A stretch of DNA of 64,000 nt from NCBI GenBank assembly GCA_029260765.1, contig JAJDCP010000101.1, positions 87,958 through 151,957 on the forward strand, in the 5' to 3' direction. The notes under the pieces are model-generated. The model was not told where the DNA came from and made no database searches. It was given only the letters and a program-made list of their open reading frames with translations. Source of the stretch: Planctomycetota bacterium (GTDB taxonomy: Bacteria > Planctomycetota > J058 > JAJDCP01). Made by a program: the position numbers and the translations under genes. The stretch's first letter is position 1. Every line of letters begins with the position of its first letter. Of the stretch, positions 39,331 to 48,046 are shown in pieces.

Positions 39331-39398
39331 GCTTGCGGGCCTGCGCGTGGGTAGGGGCGGGGTCTACCCCCGCCCGAGGAGCTTGAGCTTGCGGGCCT
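39326..39398. repeat. REP-like hairpin unit flanked by a 17-bp direct repeat
   Basis: GTAGGGGCGGGGTCTACCCCCGCCCG (39351-39376) is a short inverted-repeat hairpin. It is flanked by two copies of CTTGAGCTTGCGGGCCT (39326-39342 and 39382-39398), 56 bases apart, covering the ends of the two convergent genes. Similar hairpin units occur as an inverted pair at 47835-47893. It could act as a convergent transcription end. Confidence 0.5.
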
Positions 39399-41004
39399 AC
39401 GGCGCCGTCAGCTGCCCTTTGCGCAGGTTCAGCTCAGCGAAGCGCGCTTGATCCGACGCGTTGGGGGCCTCGACATAGAGGGCCACGGATTCGGCCGCAC
39501 CAGACAACGGGCGGCTCGCGAAGGCCTCACCCTGGACAAGGATGTCGACCTGGCCCGGCAGCAGGACAAGGCTCACCTCGACCTGCGTCAGCTCGGGAGC
39601 CAGCTCTTGCGAGAGCACGCGCGCATGACTGCCGTCCTCCAGCACCAGCTCGACGGACACCAGCGACAATCTGCTGTAGCGCTGCACGGTCAGACCCACC
39701 TCCGGAGTCTCGCCGACCATGACGAAGATCCCAGCGCTCGGCGCTGTCTCGGCTGGGATCGTCAACTCGATCTTCCACGCCGCTCCTTCACCCAGCGGGC
39801 GTGAGAGAAAACCCGTGCCACGACCCAGGAGGGTACCGGCTGTCTCTGAGCGCTCCCAATGCACGCCGGGCTCCGCTGCTGGTAGTGGGCCTTGAGGGAA
39901 CAGGGCCACGGGCTCGCTCCAGTTGGCCTGGCTGGGGTCGGTGGGCACACGCGCGCTCGAGCCCCACAGCAGCCACGCCCCAAGCGCGGCCAGCAGCGGG
40001 ACCGTCAAGACGGGCAGCCACCACCTGCTGCGTCGCTGAGGCCGACGGGTGTTGAGCAGCGCACTCGTTGCGAGTTTGTCGGCTTCGTGGGCCATGACAG
40101 GTTTGACGACGGGGCCGAGAGGTTGTTCGTCGAGCCTGCGCGCGCGTGCCAGCCGGGATTGGAGCGCGCGCAGGTCGACGAGCAGAGCCTGCGGATCGGG
40201 GTAGCGGTTCTCGCGGCTCTTCGCCAACAGGCGCTCGAGAATGCGCTCGAAAGCAGCGGGAACATTGGGGCGGACAGCGCGGATGCGTTTCGGGTTGGCA
40301 AAACCATGCAGAAAATCGAGGTTCTGGGACGTGCGCGCCGCGAAAGGCCGCGCCCCGGCGAGCATCTCGTAGAGCACCACACCGAGGGAATACAAGTCGC
40401 TGCGGACGTCGAGGTCGCGCCCGGCCGACTGTTCAGGGGACATGTAGTTGGCTGTCCCAGCGACCAACTCGCCGCGGGTGCTCTTGCCCGGGACCTTGAA
40501 GAGTGCCAAGCCGAAGTCGAGGATCTTTACGCAGCGCTCTTCGCGCGTCAGCATGACGTTGCCAGGCTTGATGTCGCGGTGCACGACCTTGTGGCTCCAC
40601 GAGTGGGCCAGTCCTTCGGCGATGCCGATGCCCACCTCAAGGATGTCGCTGAAACTAGCTGTGTCTTGGGCGATCAGGGCCTTCAGGCTCTGGCCTGCGA
40701 CGTACTCCATGGCCATGAAGATGCGACCGCGGGCCGGATCCCGGCCGATGGTGTAGACGCGCACGATGTTGGGATGATCGAGCCGGGCGACGGTGCGCGC
40801 CTCCGCCAACAGGCGTGACTCCGAGTCCGCGCGCGCCCGGGTCAGAAATTTCAGGGCAACCTTTCGGTTCAGAGACAGCTCCTGGGCCAGAAACACGACG
40901 CCCATGCCGCCCTTGCCGAGCTTCTTCTCCACCAGGAAGTCGCCGATACGGAATTGTTGAAATCCCGCTTTCCTGGGCACTCCAGCTTCTTCGGTTTGCG
41001 CCAC
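39397..41004 (-). CDS. Membrane Ser/Thr protein kinase with beta-rich C-terminal domain
   Basis: 535 residues from GTG 41004. Kinase domain (about 20-280): GKGGMG loop, VALK, HRDIKPGN, DFGLAL and GTANYMSPEQ, with all catalytic residues present. A membrane span (about 320-345) is followed by an outer beta-rich domain beginning with a W-x-R-x-x-x-A-G-x-L-x-G-R-G pattern (WERSETAGTLLGRGTGF) that is also found in the kinase at 44262-46313. This shared outer part is concanavalin-like in style and may bind a carbohydrate. It is encoded close to two unknown helical proteins on the same strand (41035-44149). Confidence 0.88.
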   Translation of the reverse strand: MAQTEEAGVPRKAGFQQFRIGDFLVEKKLGKGGMGVVFLAQELSLNRKVALKFLTRARADSESRLLAEARTVARLDHPNIVRVYTIGRDPARGRIFMAMEYVAGQSLKALIAQDTASFSDILEVGIGIAEGLAHSWSHKVVHRDIKPGNVMLTREERCVKILDFGLALFKVPGKSTRGELVAGTANYMSPEQSAGRDLDVRSDLYSLGVVLYEMLAGARPFAARTSQNLDFLHGFANPKRIRAVRPNVPAAFERILERLLAKSRENRYPDPQALLVDLRALQSRLARARRLDEQPLGPVVKPVMAHEADKLATSALLNTRRPQRRSRWWLPVLTVPLLAALGAWLLWGSSARVPTDPSQANWSEPVALFPQGPLPAAEPGVHWERSETAGTLLGRGTGFLSRPLGEGAAWKIELTIPAETAPSAGIFVMVGETPEVGLTVQRYSRLSLVSVELVLEDGSHARVLSQELAPELTQVEVSLVLLPGQVDILVQGEAFASRPLSGAAESVALYVEAPNASDQARFAELNLRKGQLTAP

Positions 41005-41034
41005 GCCTGGGTCCTGTCCCGATCGATTCTGCTC

Positions 41035-42249
41035 CTATGATAGCGCATCGTCGCGGCGGCGCTCGTCTGTGCTCGCCGCGGGGCCCAGGGTGCGCCGGGG
41101 CACCAACCGGACGGCATGATCGGGAATCAACCGGGTGCCCCCGACCAGCAGCTCTGGTCGGCAGCTGCGCCAGTTCCCCGGCCCGATCACCTGACCCAGG
41201 CGTCCGTCAGCGAGCAAAACGGTGCTTCCGTCTGGCAAAGGACCGATGGTCGAGATTACGGTGCGCATCCAGAGCTCTGAGAGTCCGGGCGCTCCCCACA
41301 AGTTGGCCAGAATCTCACTGCGCCCCACGCTGCCGTGCGGGGTCACGCGCCGCAGCTCACTCAGATAGCCGATGCGCACAAGCTCCAGGGCTTCCAGCCG
41401 CGGAGCCGGTGCGTCCGTGGTCAGCAAGCGCAGCGCCGCGCCGACCCGCAGCTGGTGGCTCGAAATTCCGTTGCTCGTGTTCAAGAGCGCATCCAGAACC
41501 CGTTCGGCGGCTTGGCGCAGGGGGAGTCCTGCCGTTTCTGTGTAGCCATGATGCGCACACAACAGGCAGGCATGGGCCAGCGCCCTGCTGCGGGACAGGT
41601 GCACATTGAGCTCGTGGGTGACCGCGACGATCAACAGGCTCGCGCTCAGGGCACGCCAGCGGGGCGTCCAGCGGGGCACGTTCATCTCCAGGCCCCGCAA
41701 GCTGCCCCGAAGGTCTGCGGCCACGGCCTGCTCGAGGCGCCGGATACAGCTGAGCCCTGCCAGGCCGGTCAGCTCGCGGCCTGATCCCAGGCATTGCGAC
41801 GCCAGCTCGAGGAATGCGCAAGCCTGGCTTCGGGGATCCTGACTCTCCAGCTCGTCCAGGCGCAGGGGGCCCCACGACAGCCCATCGACGCGCACGCCGG
41901 CCAGCCCCTCGGGCCCGCCTGCCAAGGCCAGGCCGAAATCGAGCAGTGCTTGCACGCTGGGGATGGCAAAAAAGCGCAGCTCCTGTGCATGCAGCGGAGC
42001 CAGGGTTTCGGCCAGCACCCGCAGCCGTCCGAAGCGAGGCGCCCCGAGCGGAACGAGCTGATGGTCCCTGAAGAGCCCTTCTTCTACCAGCTGCAGCAGG
42101 CAGGGAAGCGTCGCCGCAGAGAGCACCTGCTGGACCGAGCGGGCAGCCTGCTGGCTGCTCGAGTGCGCTGTGCCGAACATCGCCAGCGCCCGCTTCAGCT
42201 GGAAGAGCGCGTCGATCAGCGGTCCCCAGAGCTCAGTCTGTGTTGTCAT
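41035..42249 (-). CDS. Helical protein of unknown function, HD-GYP-associated style
   Basis: 404 residues, mainly helical with a small C-terminal beta region (PDGSTVLLADGRLGQVIGPG, then PDHAVRLVP). The general layout (N-terminal helices with LKRALAMFGTAH, a central helical block, a C-terminal small barrel) recalls proteins related to HD-GYP phosphodiesterases, but no H-D or HD-GYP motif is visible, so enzymatic activity is not supported. It overlaps the preceding gene by 17 bases and lies 30 bases from the kinase at 39397, so the three form an operon-like group. Confidence 0.5.
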   Translation of the reverse strand: MTTQTELWGPLIDALFQLKRALAMFGTAHSSSQQAARSVQQVLSAATLPCLLQLVEEGLFRDHQLVPLGAPRFGRLRVLAETLAPLHAQELRFFAIPSVQALLDFGLALAGGPEGLAGVRVDGLSWGPLRLDELESQDPRSQACAFLELASQCLGSGRELTGLAGLSCIRRLEQAVAADLRGSLRGLEMNVPRWTPRWRALSASLLIVAVTHELNVHLSRSRALAHACLLCAHHGYTETAGLPLRQAAERVLDALLNTSNGISSHQLRVGAALRLLTTDAPAPRLEALELVRIGYLSELRRVTPHGSVGRSEILANLWGAPGLSELWMRTVISTIGPLPDGSTVLLADGRLGQVIGPGNWRSCRPELLVGGTRLIPDHAVRLVPRRTLGPAASTDERRRDDALS

Positions 42250-44149
42250 GCGCCGCGCGGCTCCTCAGCAGGTTGCGGGCGCGCTCCAGACTCTGGCGCA
42301 CGCTGCGCGGCTCGAGCAGGTCCGAGGCCTGGGGCTTCGTGGCCAGTTTGAGCAGCGCAGGCTGAGCGCTCAAAACGTCGAGCCCGGCCGCCCGCAATGC
42401 GGGAGGGCGGCCGCGGTCGAGAACCAGGGCGACGATGTTCTTTCCCAGGCCATGTTGCTGGCAAGCCTGCACGGCTGCAAAGCGCGCGCGGCTCGACCAA
42501 CCTTCGGCTCCGCAGGCATCGAGGCTCTCGAAGAGCTGCCACGCGCCCCAACGCAGCGCACCATTCATTCCCGGGCGCGCCAACAGGTCCACCAGCCGGC
42601 TGCGGATCCGATCGGAGCCCGTGCGCAAGATGCGCTGGGCCACGGCGCCACAGTGGACGACCAGGTCGGCGGACGCGCCCACGAGCACAGCGACAGCGCC
42701 CGCGTCGGACAGGCGGGCGACGATGGGGCACAAGGCGGCGGCTCGTGCCTTCGGCGTCGTCTCTGTGGGCCGCCCTTCTTCTCCCTCCTGCCAGAGCAAC
42801 CTGACCAGGTTCAAGGCGGCGCGTGGAGGAAGGGCGTCAAGCTGCAGAGGCTCGATCAGCAGGTCGCGTCCTACCTGTTTCAACAGTGCGATCAAGAGCG
42901 CGCTGGGCTTCTCCAACAACCCCAGCAACAAATTCCTCTGGACCGCGGCGGGCGCAACGCGGAGGAATTGTGCCAGCTCCCGCGCGACTTGTGGAGATGC
43001 GCCCACCAGACCCCGCGCGATGGACGTACCGATGTCCTGGCTCTCGAGCAGCTGTGCGAGCTCGGCGTGCTTTTCCTGCGCGGCCTCGAAGATCTTGCGG
43101 CAGATCGGTAGCCAGCTGACAGCATCCGGGCCTGCCAACAGGCAGGCCATACCCCGAGACACGGACGGGGCAGGAGCCGCCTCGAGCCAGCCAGGCGTCT
43201 GCAAGGCCGTCCATGCTTCGGCAGCGTGCCATGCGTCGGCCGCGTCCGCCGCTTCCCGCAGGGTCTCGAGCTCTGCCCTGGACACTCCGAAGCCGCCGGC
43301 CTGCGCCTGCTCTGCAAACTCGTCGAGCCGCTGCAGCGAGCTGCTGTGACGTCCCCGCGTTTGCATGCTCTGGCTCTCGAGCCAGCGCGTGCTGGCCGAC
43401 AATTCCGGCTCTGCTGCCAGCGGACTCCCCGCGCATTGCAGCAAGGCGTATTTCTCGCCCAGACCCTGCCGCATGGTGATCTGAAAACCCTCCGCCCCGC
43501 CGGACCAGAGCCAGTCTCGGAAATGAGCGATGGAGGCCGCCGCAGGACGCAGCTCTGCAAGCTCGTTGGCAAGTTGGGCAAGGCTGCGAAGGCTGAGATC
43601 CGGTTCGCTTGCAAGGCTCTCAAGTCCCGCGAGATACGCACTGGCCAGCCACAATCCCCGGCGCTCGTCTGTCTCGAGCACAGGTTGGCCATCGACGTGC
43701 ACGCTTGCCGGCTCGATGTTCATGCGGGTCCCTGCGTGCCCGCGCAGCAGCTGGAGCGCTCGGCCCAGCACCAGCTCATAGTTGGGGAGCTGCATGCGCG
43801 CCGCCCGGACAATCGCGTCGAGCGTCGATGCGAGCAGGCGGCCGGTGTCGAAGGGCGGTGGAGCCTCCAGGGCGGGGGCCTCACCGGCTGTCTGCGCGGG
43901 GGCGGCCTGAAGCCAGGCAACGCAGTCCTCGGGCAATACCGCGGCAGCGCTCTGCTGCGCCGCGCTTGGCCGCAGCAGCCACTTCCATACCGAGTCGGGA
44001 TCGTCGCCCTCTACCTCGTCCAGCGCATCTTCGCGCGCAACGGGCGGGGAGGGACGGAGGCGCGCCGGTCTCCGTTTGCGGAACAGGTGATCTAGCAGCG
44101 CGCGCGCTCGTTCGATCCTGTCTGGCTCGCTTTCCACTACCGGTGGCAC
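42233..44149 (-). CDS. Large helical HEAT-like protein of unknown function
   Basis: 638 residues, Ala/Leu-rich and helical almost throughout. An early region (ATLDAIVRAARM, LRGHAGTRMNIEPASVHVDG) resembles the start of the neighbouring 41035 protein in style, and the C-terminal half has repeated amphipathic helices. No catalytic motif is seen; a scaffold or signalling adaptor is the best guess. It shares 17 bases of overlap with the downstream gene, evidence for co-translation, and lies upstream of the kinase on the same strand. The next gene on the other side (44262) is a divergent kinase with the same outer domain as the 39397 kinase. Confidence 0.55.
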   Translation of the reverse strand: MPPVVESEPDRIERARALLDHLFRKRRPARLRPSPPVAREDALDEVEGDDPDSVWKWLLRPSAAQQSAAAVLPEDCVAWLQAAPAQTAGEAPALEAPPPFDTGRLLASTLDAIVRAARMQLPNYELVLGRALQLLRGHAGTRMNIEPASVHVDGQPVLETDERRGLWLASAYLAGLESLASEPDLSLRSLAQLANELAELRPAAASIAHFRDWLWSGGAEGFQITMRQGLGEKYALLQCAGSPLAAEPELSASTRWLESQSMQTRGRHSSSLQRLDEFAEQAQAGGFGVSRAELETLREAADAADAWHAAEAWTALQTPGWLEAAPAPSVSRGMACLLAGPDAVSWLPICRKIFEAAQEKHAELAQLLESQDIGTSIARGLVGASPQVARELAQFLRVAPAAVQRNLLLGLLEKPSALLIALLKQVGRDLLIEPLQLDALPPRAALNLVRLLWQEGEEGRPTETTPKARAAALCPIVARLSDAGAVAVLVGASADLVVHCGAVAQRILRTGSDRIRSRLVDLLARPGMNGALRWGAWQLFESLDACGAEGWSSRARFAAVQACQQHGLGKNIVALVLDRGRPPALRAAGLDVLSAQPALLKLATKPQASDLLEPRSVRQSLERARNLLRSRAAHDNTD

Positions 44150-44261
44150 TCCCTGGCAGGGACCTGTGCGCGCAATTCCCTGGCTTCCAGCGACTCTTGC
44201 GCGGCGCCCACAGTCTGAAGCTTACCTCGGATTCGGTTAGAATCGAAGTGGAGATGGGAGT

Positions 44262-46313
44262 TTGGGGCACTTGGCGCAGAAAAACGATCCTTCCGCATCG
44301 AGCAGAGCTCTCTTGGTCTTTCGTGACCGTTCCTACGCACACCAGGCGCGCAAAGCGCTCCGGGGCGCGGGGATCAAGACTGATCTCGTGGACAACGGCT
44401 TTGAGGCCCTGGTCGCGGCACGCCGTGCCACCTTTGCCGTGATCGTCTACGAGCACGAGCTGGCAGACGCCAGCGGATTCTCTTTCATCGCTCACGCGCG
44501 CGAGGCCGAGGTCGCCGCACCGATTTTGTTGGTAGTCCGCGGCCGCTCCAGCACCCTCGACATGGCAGCGCTCCAGCTCGACGCACAGATTCATCGCCGT
44601 GAACGGGGAATCGCGGCATTGGCCCGGCGTGTACGGGCGATGGTTCAAGAGCCGTCGCATGCGAGGGGGCCTCTGTCGGACTCTAGCTGGGGGGGACGCA
44701 AGCCACGGGAGGGGAGGGCTGGTACGCTGCCAACGATTCCGGGACTGCGGATCAAGCGTCGCATCTCAGCCGGCGGAATGGGAGTGGTCTTCGAGGCCTG
44801 GGACCTCTCCCGTAAGTGCAATGTTGCGTTGAAGCTGCTGCATCCCGAGCTCGCGCACGATCGGGGGTTGTGTAAGCGTTTCCTGACGGAAGCCCGTCAC
44901 GCCGCCTCTGTCGTTCACCCGCGGATCATCCGCATCATCGAGATCAGCGCGAGCAAGCTTCCGTGGTTCACGATGGAATTGGTCGGAGGCTGCAACCTGC
45001 GCGGCCTGCTCAAGCGAGAACGGCTGGAATATGGGCGGATCCTCGAAATCGTCGGGCAGGTCGCTGAGGCGTTGCAGGTGGCCCATGCCCAGGACATCAT
45101 CCATCGGGACATCAAGCCTTCCAACATCATGATCGACGCCGAAGGGCAGGTGAAGGTCCTCGACTTCGGGCTGGCGAAGTGCTTCCGGCTCGACCAGGAC
45201 CTGACGCGCACGGGCCAGGTCCTTGGCACGCCGGCCTATTTTTCTCCCGAGCAGGCTAGCGGCGGCGAAGTGGACGGCCGTTGCGACCTCTACTCCCTGG
45301 GAGTGACCCTCTACGAGGCGTTGGCGGGCACGGCGCCTTTCCGGGCTTCGACCAGTGCCGGCTACATCTACCTGCATCGCTTCTGCACACCGCGCAGCAT
45401 CAAGGCCTTACGGCCGGAGCTGCCTGCGGGGCTTGAGATGTTGTTGCGCAGCTTGCTCGCCAAGAATCCCGACAAGCGTCCTGCCAACCCCAGCGCGCTG
45501 TTGGCCGCGCTCGCCGAGCTCAGGCAAGAGATCGACAACCTTGGCCTCAGCCACGGCCGACTGGGCGGGGCTCGTCTCGCTCCATTGCGCTTCCGCGATG
45601 CCAGCAGCCCAAGACCGTACATTCCTCTGGGGGAGACCTCGGCGCGGACGCCGGCGGGGCCCGGAGCCCATGCGAGCGGGCTGCGTAAGCTGTTGGTCGC
45701 GGCTTGCTTGTTTGCGCTGTTGGCCGGCGGTGCCTGGTGGTTGCATCATTCCGATCCTCCGCTGGCCCCGACTCGTTGGGGTCTGGCTGGCTCGCCCCCG
45801 CTGTTGGCCGTGCCTCCGGAGAGTCTCGAAGCGAGTGCCCACGGCCCGATGGTCTGGCAGCGAGGAGAGGCAGCCGGCGACCTGGTAGGGCGGGGACGAG
45901 GTTGGTTGCCCGTGTTGGCAGCCAGATCTCGGTTCTGCATCGATGGCTGGTTGCGTGACCTGGGGGCAGAGTCCTTTGGGCTGTACCTGTTGCACAATGG
46001 GGAGCAGCAATTCAGCCTGAAGGTCGTCCGCGAAGCGAACGTGCGTAGCTGGGTGATCGCCGTGTTGCGCGAGGATGCCAGCGGCGAACGATGGTCATTC
46101 CCCTTGCACTCGGCGCCTTTCGAGGAGTTGCAGGCGTTCGGCATAGAGGTCGAGGGCAACACGGTCAGGTTCGAGCTCGGCCGTGACCAGATCTATCAGG
46201 AGCTCCTCCCCGACGACGCTGGAGTGGTCCCTGCGTTGTTTGTCGAAAGCGACACAGGTGCCGCGGGCTTTGAGCAACTTCGGGTACGGTTTGCCCTTCC
46301 GCAGGTGGAGTAG
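44262..46313 (+). CDS. Ser/Thr protein kinase with N-terminal pseudo-receiver domain
   Basis: 683 residues; starts with a TTG at 44262 or possibly a TTG at 44271. Residues 15-125 have receiver-domain layout, but the phospho-acceptor position is Glu64 (AVIVYEHELAD) and the acidic pair is reduced to R-D, so it is a pseudo-receiver. The kinase domain (about 163-440) has a SAGGMG loop (first Gly lost), Lys191, HRDIKPSN, DFG at 301-303 and GTPAYFSPEQ, and should be active. A membrane span (about 478-496) follows, then an outer beta-rich domain with the same WQRGEAAGDLVGRGRGW-type start as in the 39397 kinase. It is divergent from the HEAT-like gene upstream and ends within 10 bases of a convergent double-receiver gene. 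Confidence 0.85.
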   Translation: MGHLAQKNDPSASSRALLVFRDRSYAHQARKALRGAGIKTDLVDNGFEALVAARRATFAVIVYEHELADASGFSFIAHAREAEVAAPILLVVRGRSSTLDMAALQLDAQIHRRERGIAALARRVRAMVQEPSHARGPLSDSSWGGRKPREGRAGTLPTIPGLRIKRRISAGGMGVVFEAWDLSRKCNVALKLLHPELAHDRGLCKRFLTEARHAASVVHPRIIRIIEISASKLPWFTMELVGGCNLRGLLKRERLEYGRILEIVGQVAEALQVAHAQDIIHRDIKPSNIMIDAEGQVKVLDFGLAKCFRLDQDLTRTGQVLGTPAYFSPEQASGGEVDGRCDLYSLGVTLYEALAGTAPFRASTSAGYIYLHRFCTPRSIKALRPELPAGLEMLLRSLLAKNPDKRPANPSALLAALAELRQEIDNLGLSHGRLGGARLAPLRFRDASSPRPYIPLGETSARTPAGPGAHASGLRKLLVAACLFALLAGGAWWLHHSDPPLAPTRWGLAGSPPLLAVPPESLEASAHGPMVWQRGEAAGDLVGRGRGWLPVLAARSRFCIDGWLRDLGAESFGLYLLHNGEQQFSLKVVREANVRSWVIAVLREDASGERWSFPLHSAPFEELQAFGIEVEGNTVRFELGRDQIYQELLPDDAGVVPALFVESDTGAAGFEQLRVRFALPQVE

Positions 46314-46319
46314 GGTCCC

Positions 46320-47750
46320 TCAGGAAGCTGCGCCCTCGAGCAGGAAGACGCTGCGCTCGAAGACACCCAACCGGGTGCGCACCTCCGCGCAGGCATCGGA
46401 GACTTCGCGGGCATGTCCGAAGCTCTCAGTGGTCCGAACTCCTGCCAGAGTCACCCGAATCCACGGAGCCCGCAGGGTTCTTCCTCCCTCTTCAGACAGC
46501 AGGTGGCCACGCTCCCGGTCGTCTTCATCGTAGTGTTCGATGATGCCGTTATCGAAGCTCTTGGTGAGGCCCTGGCATAGCGGCTCGGCGCTGGACCAGG
46601 GAACCACAAACACGAAGTGGATGCCTCCGACATGTCCGACGAAAGCGTGCTCGTTGTCCAGGGCAGCCACCGAAGTGCTCAGCAGCTCAGCTGTCCAGGT
46701 CAATACGCGGTCACCGCGAGCGAAGCCGTACTTGTCGTTGAAGGCCTGGAAGTTCTCGAGGTGGCACTGCACCACCGCCATGTCGACCCCATCTGCGAGC
46801 ACGCGCGAGATCTTCAGGGAGACGCTGTTGTTGCCTGGCAGACCCGTCAAGGGGTGTGCGTCCAGGGCCAGGTGCCGCAGCCTGTTGAGCTCTTTCAGCA
46901 GCATATACTGGCGCAGGTGGGCGTGCACACGTGTGACGACCTCTTCGGAGTTGAAGGGCTTGGTGATGTAGTCGACAGCGCCCAGCTCGAGGCCTTCGAT
47001 CACCTCGCGCGGGTCCGCCCGCGCGGTGATGAAGATAAAGGGCACGTCTGCCAGGCCGTTTTCGGCCTTCAAGAGGCAGAACAACTCGTAGCCATCGATG
47101 TCGGGAATCACGATATCGAGCAGACACATGTCAGGGGTCGTTGCGCGCGCAATCTTCAGGGCCTCGGCTCCATCTGCGGCCTCGAGGACTTCGTAGCCTC
47201 TTGCGGCCAACACCAGCCGCAGAACGCTGCGGTTGAAGTCGTTGTCCTCGACGACCAGGATGCGTGCGCTGGAGCACAACACTTCGACATCCCGGTGCAG
47301 CTCTTCAAGGTCACTGGCTTCGCGGAAGCCTCCGCCGGGCAGCAAGCGCCGCTTGACGTGGTCGAGCTCGGTCCGCAACCGCAGGCTGGTCAGCTCTGCG
47401 TCCACGACTCGGGAAGCCGCGCGCACGCGGGCCTTCAACTCTGCCTCCGAAACGGGTTTCTCCAGGCCATCGTCAGCAATCTGCAGCAGCGCTTCCCAGT
47501 CCGAGTCCGGAGGTGCCAGGGCGATCGTGTAGCGGGGTTCGGGGTGTTCTCTCAGTCTCAGGCACAGCGCGCTCAGCTCGGGGTCGGCGAGCTCGAAGTC
47601 GAGGATGGCGACATTCGGTCCGTCGGGCATCTCGAGAAGGCTCATGGCCTCTTCGCTCCCGTCTGCCTCGACGCACGTGAGCCCGAGCTCTTCGACCATC
47701 TCGCGCAGCTGGCTGAGCTCGGGTTCACACGCAGCGATCAGGACACGCAT
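46320..47750 (-). CDS. Double-receiver protein with degenerate GGDEF domain
   Basis: 476 residues. Receiver 1 (1-115) has Asp51 but CEP in place of the usual acidic pair. Receiver 2 (160-280) is canonical: VVEDND, Asp213 (LLDIVIP), Thr, and Lys266 in ITKPF. From about 295 a GGDEF-type fold is visible (HPLTGLPGNNS, then FQAFNDKYGFARGDRV), but the signature is GGIHF at 376-380, so cyclase activity is not expected; it may bind nucleotide or act in signalling. The ATG at 47750 has a GGGAGAG upstream. It is convergent with the pseudo-receiver kinase, with stop codons only about 7 bases apart. Confidence 0.85.
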   Translation of the reverse strand: MRVLIAACEPELSQLREMVEELGLTCVEADGSEEAMSLLEMPDGPNVAILDFELADPELSALCLRLREHPEPRYTIALAPPDSDWEALLQIADDGLEKPVSEAELKARVRAASRVVDAELTSLRLRTELDHVKRRLLPGGGFREASDLEELHRDVEVLCSSARILVVEDNDFNRSVLRLVLAARGYEVLEAADGAEALKIARATTPDMCLLDIVIPDIDGYELFCLLKAENGLADVPFIFITARADPREVIEGLELGAVDYITKPFNSEEVVTRVHAHLRQYMLLKELNRLRHLALDAHPLTGLPGNNSVSLKISRVLADGVDMAVVQCHLENFQAFNDKYGFARGDRVLTWTAELLSTSVAALDNEHAFVGHVGGIHFVFVVPWSSAEPLCQGLTKSFDNGIIEHYDEDDRERGHLLSEEGGRTLRAPWIRVTLAGVRTTESFGHAREVSDACAEVRTRLGVFERSVFLLEGAAS

Positions 47751-47831
47751 CGATCTCTCCCTACCGGGCTAGTGCCAGGCCGCACAAGGCACGGTCCCTT
47801 CGGACGTGGTGTGCGCCGTGGAAGGCAAATC

Positions 47832-47897
47832 CCTGTAGAGGAGGGGTTTGTCCCCTCCCGCGACTTCCGGGCGAGGGGAAACCCCGCCCCTACAAGG
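47832..47897. repeat. Inverted pair of REP-like hairpins (BIME-like)
   Basis: Unit 1 (47835-47862, GTAGAGGAGGGGTTTGTCCC...) and unit 2 (47868-47893, read on the other strand as GTAGGGGCGGGGTTTCCCC...) are each hairpin-forming and together make a longer imperfect palindrome. The same unit occurs at 39351-39376, so it is a dispersed element. The remaining part of the 47751-48046 gap holds nothing I recognise. Confidence 0.55.
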
Positions 47898-48046
47898 TGT
47901 ACCGGAACTTGTGCAGCAGACCACTCGTCGTCTGCTTGTGGGCATTTTCTTCACCATCAGTTTAGCGCAGTGTCCGCCGTGGTGTTGGGAATCTAACTTG
48001 AAGGGAGGTGGTCCCGCGTGGGAACCGACCCGCCAGGCGGTTTCTT

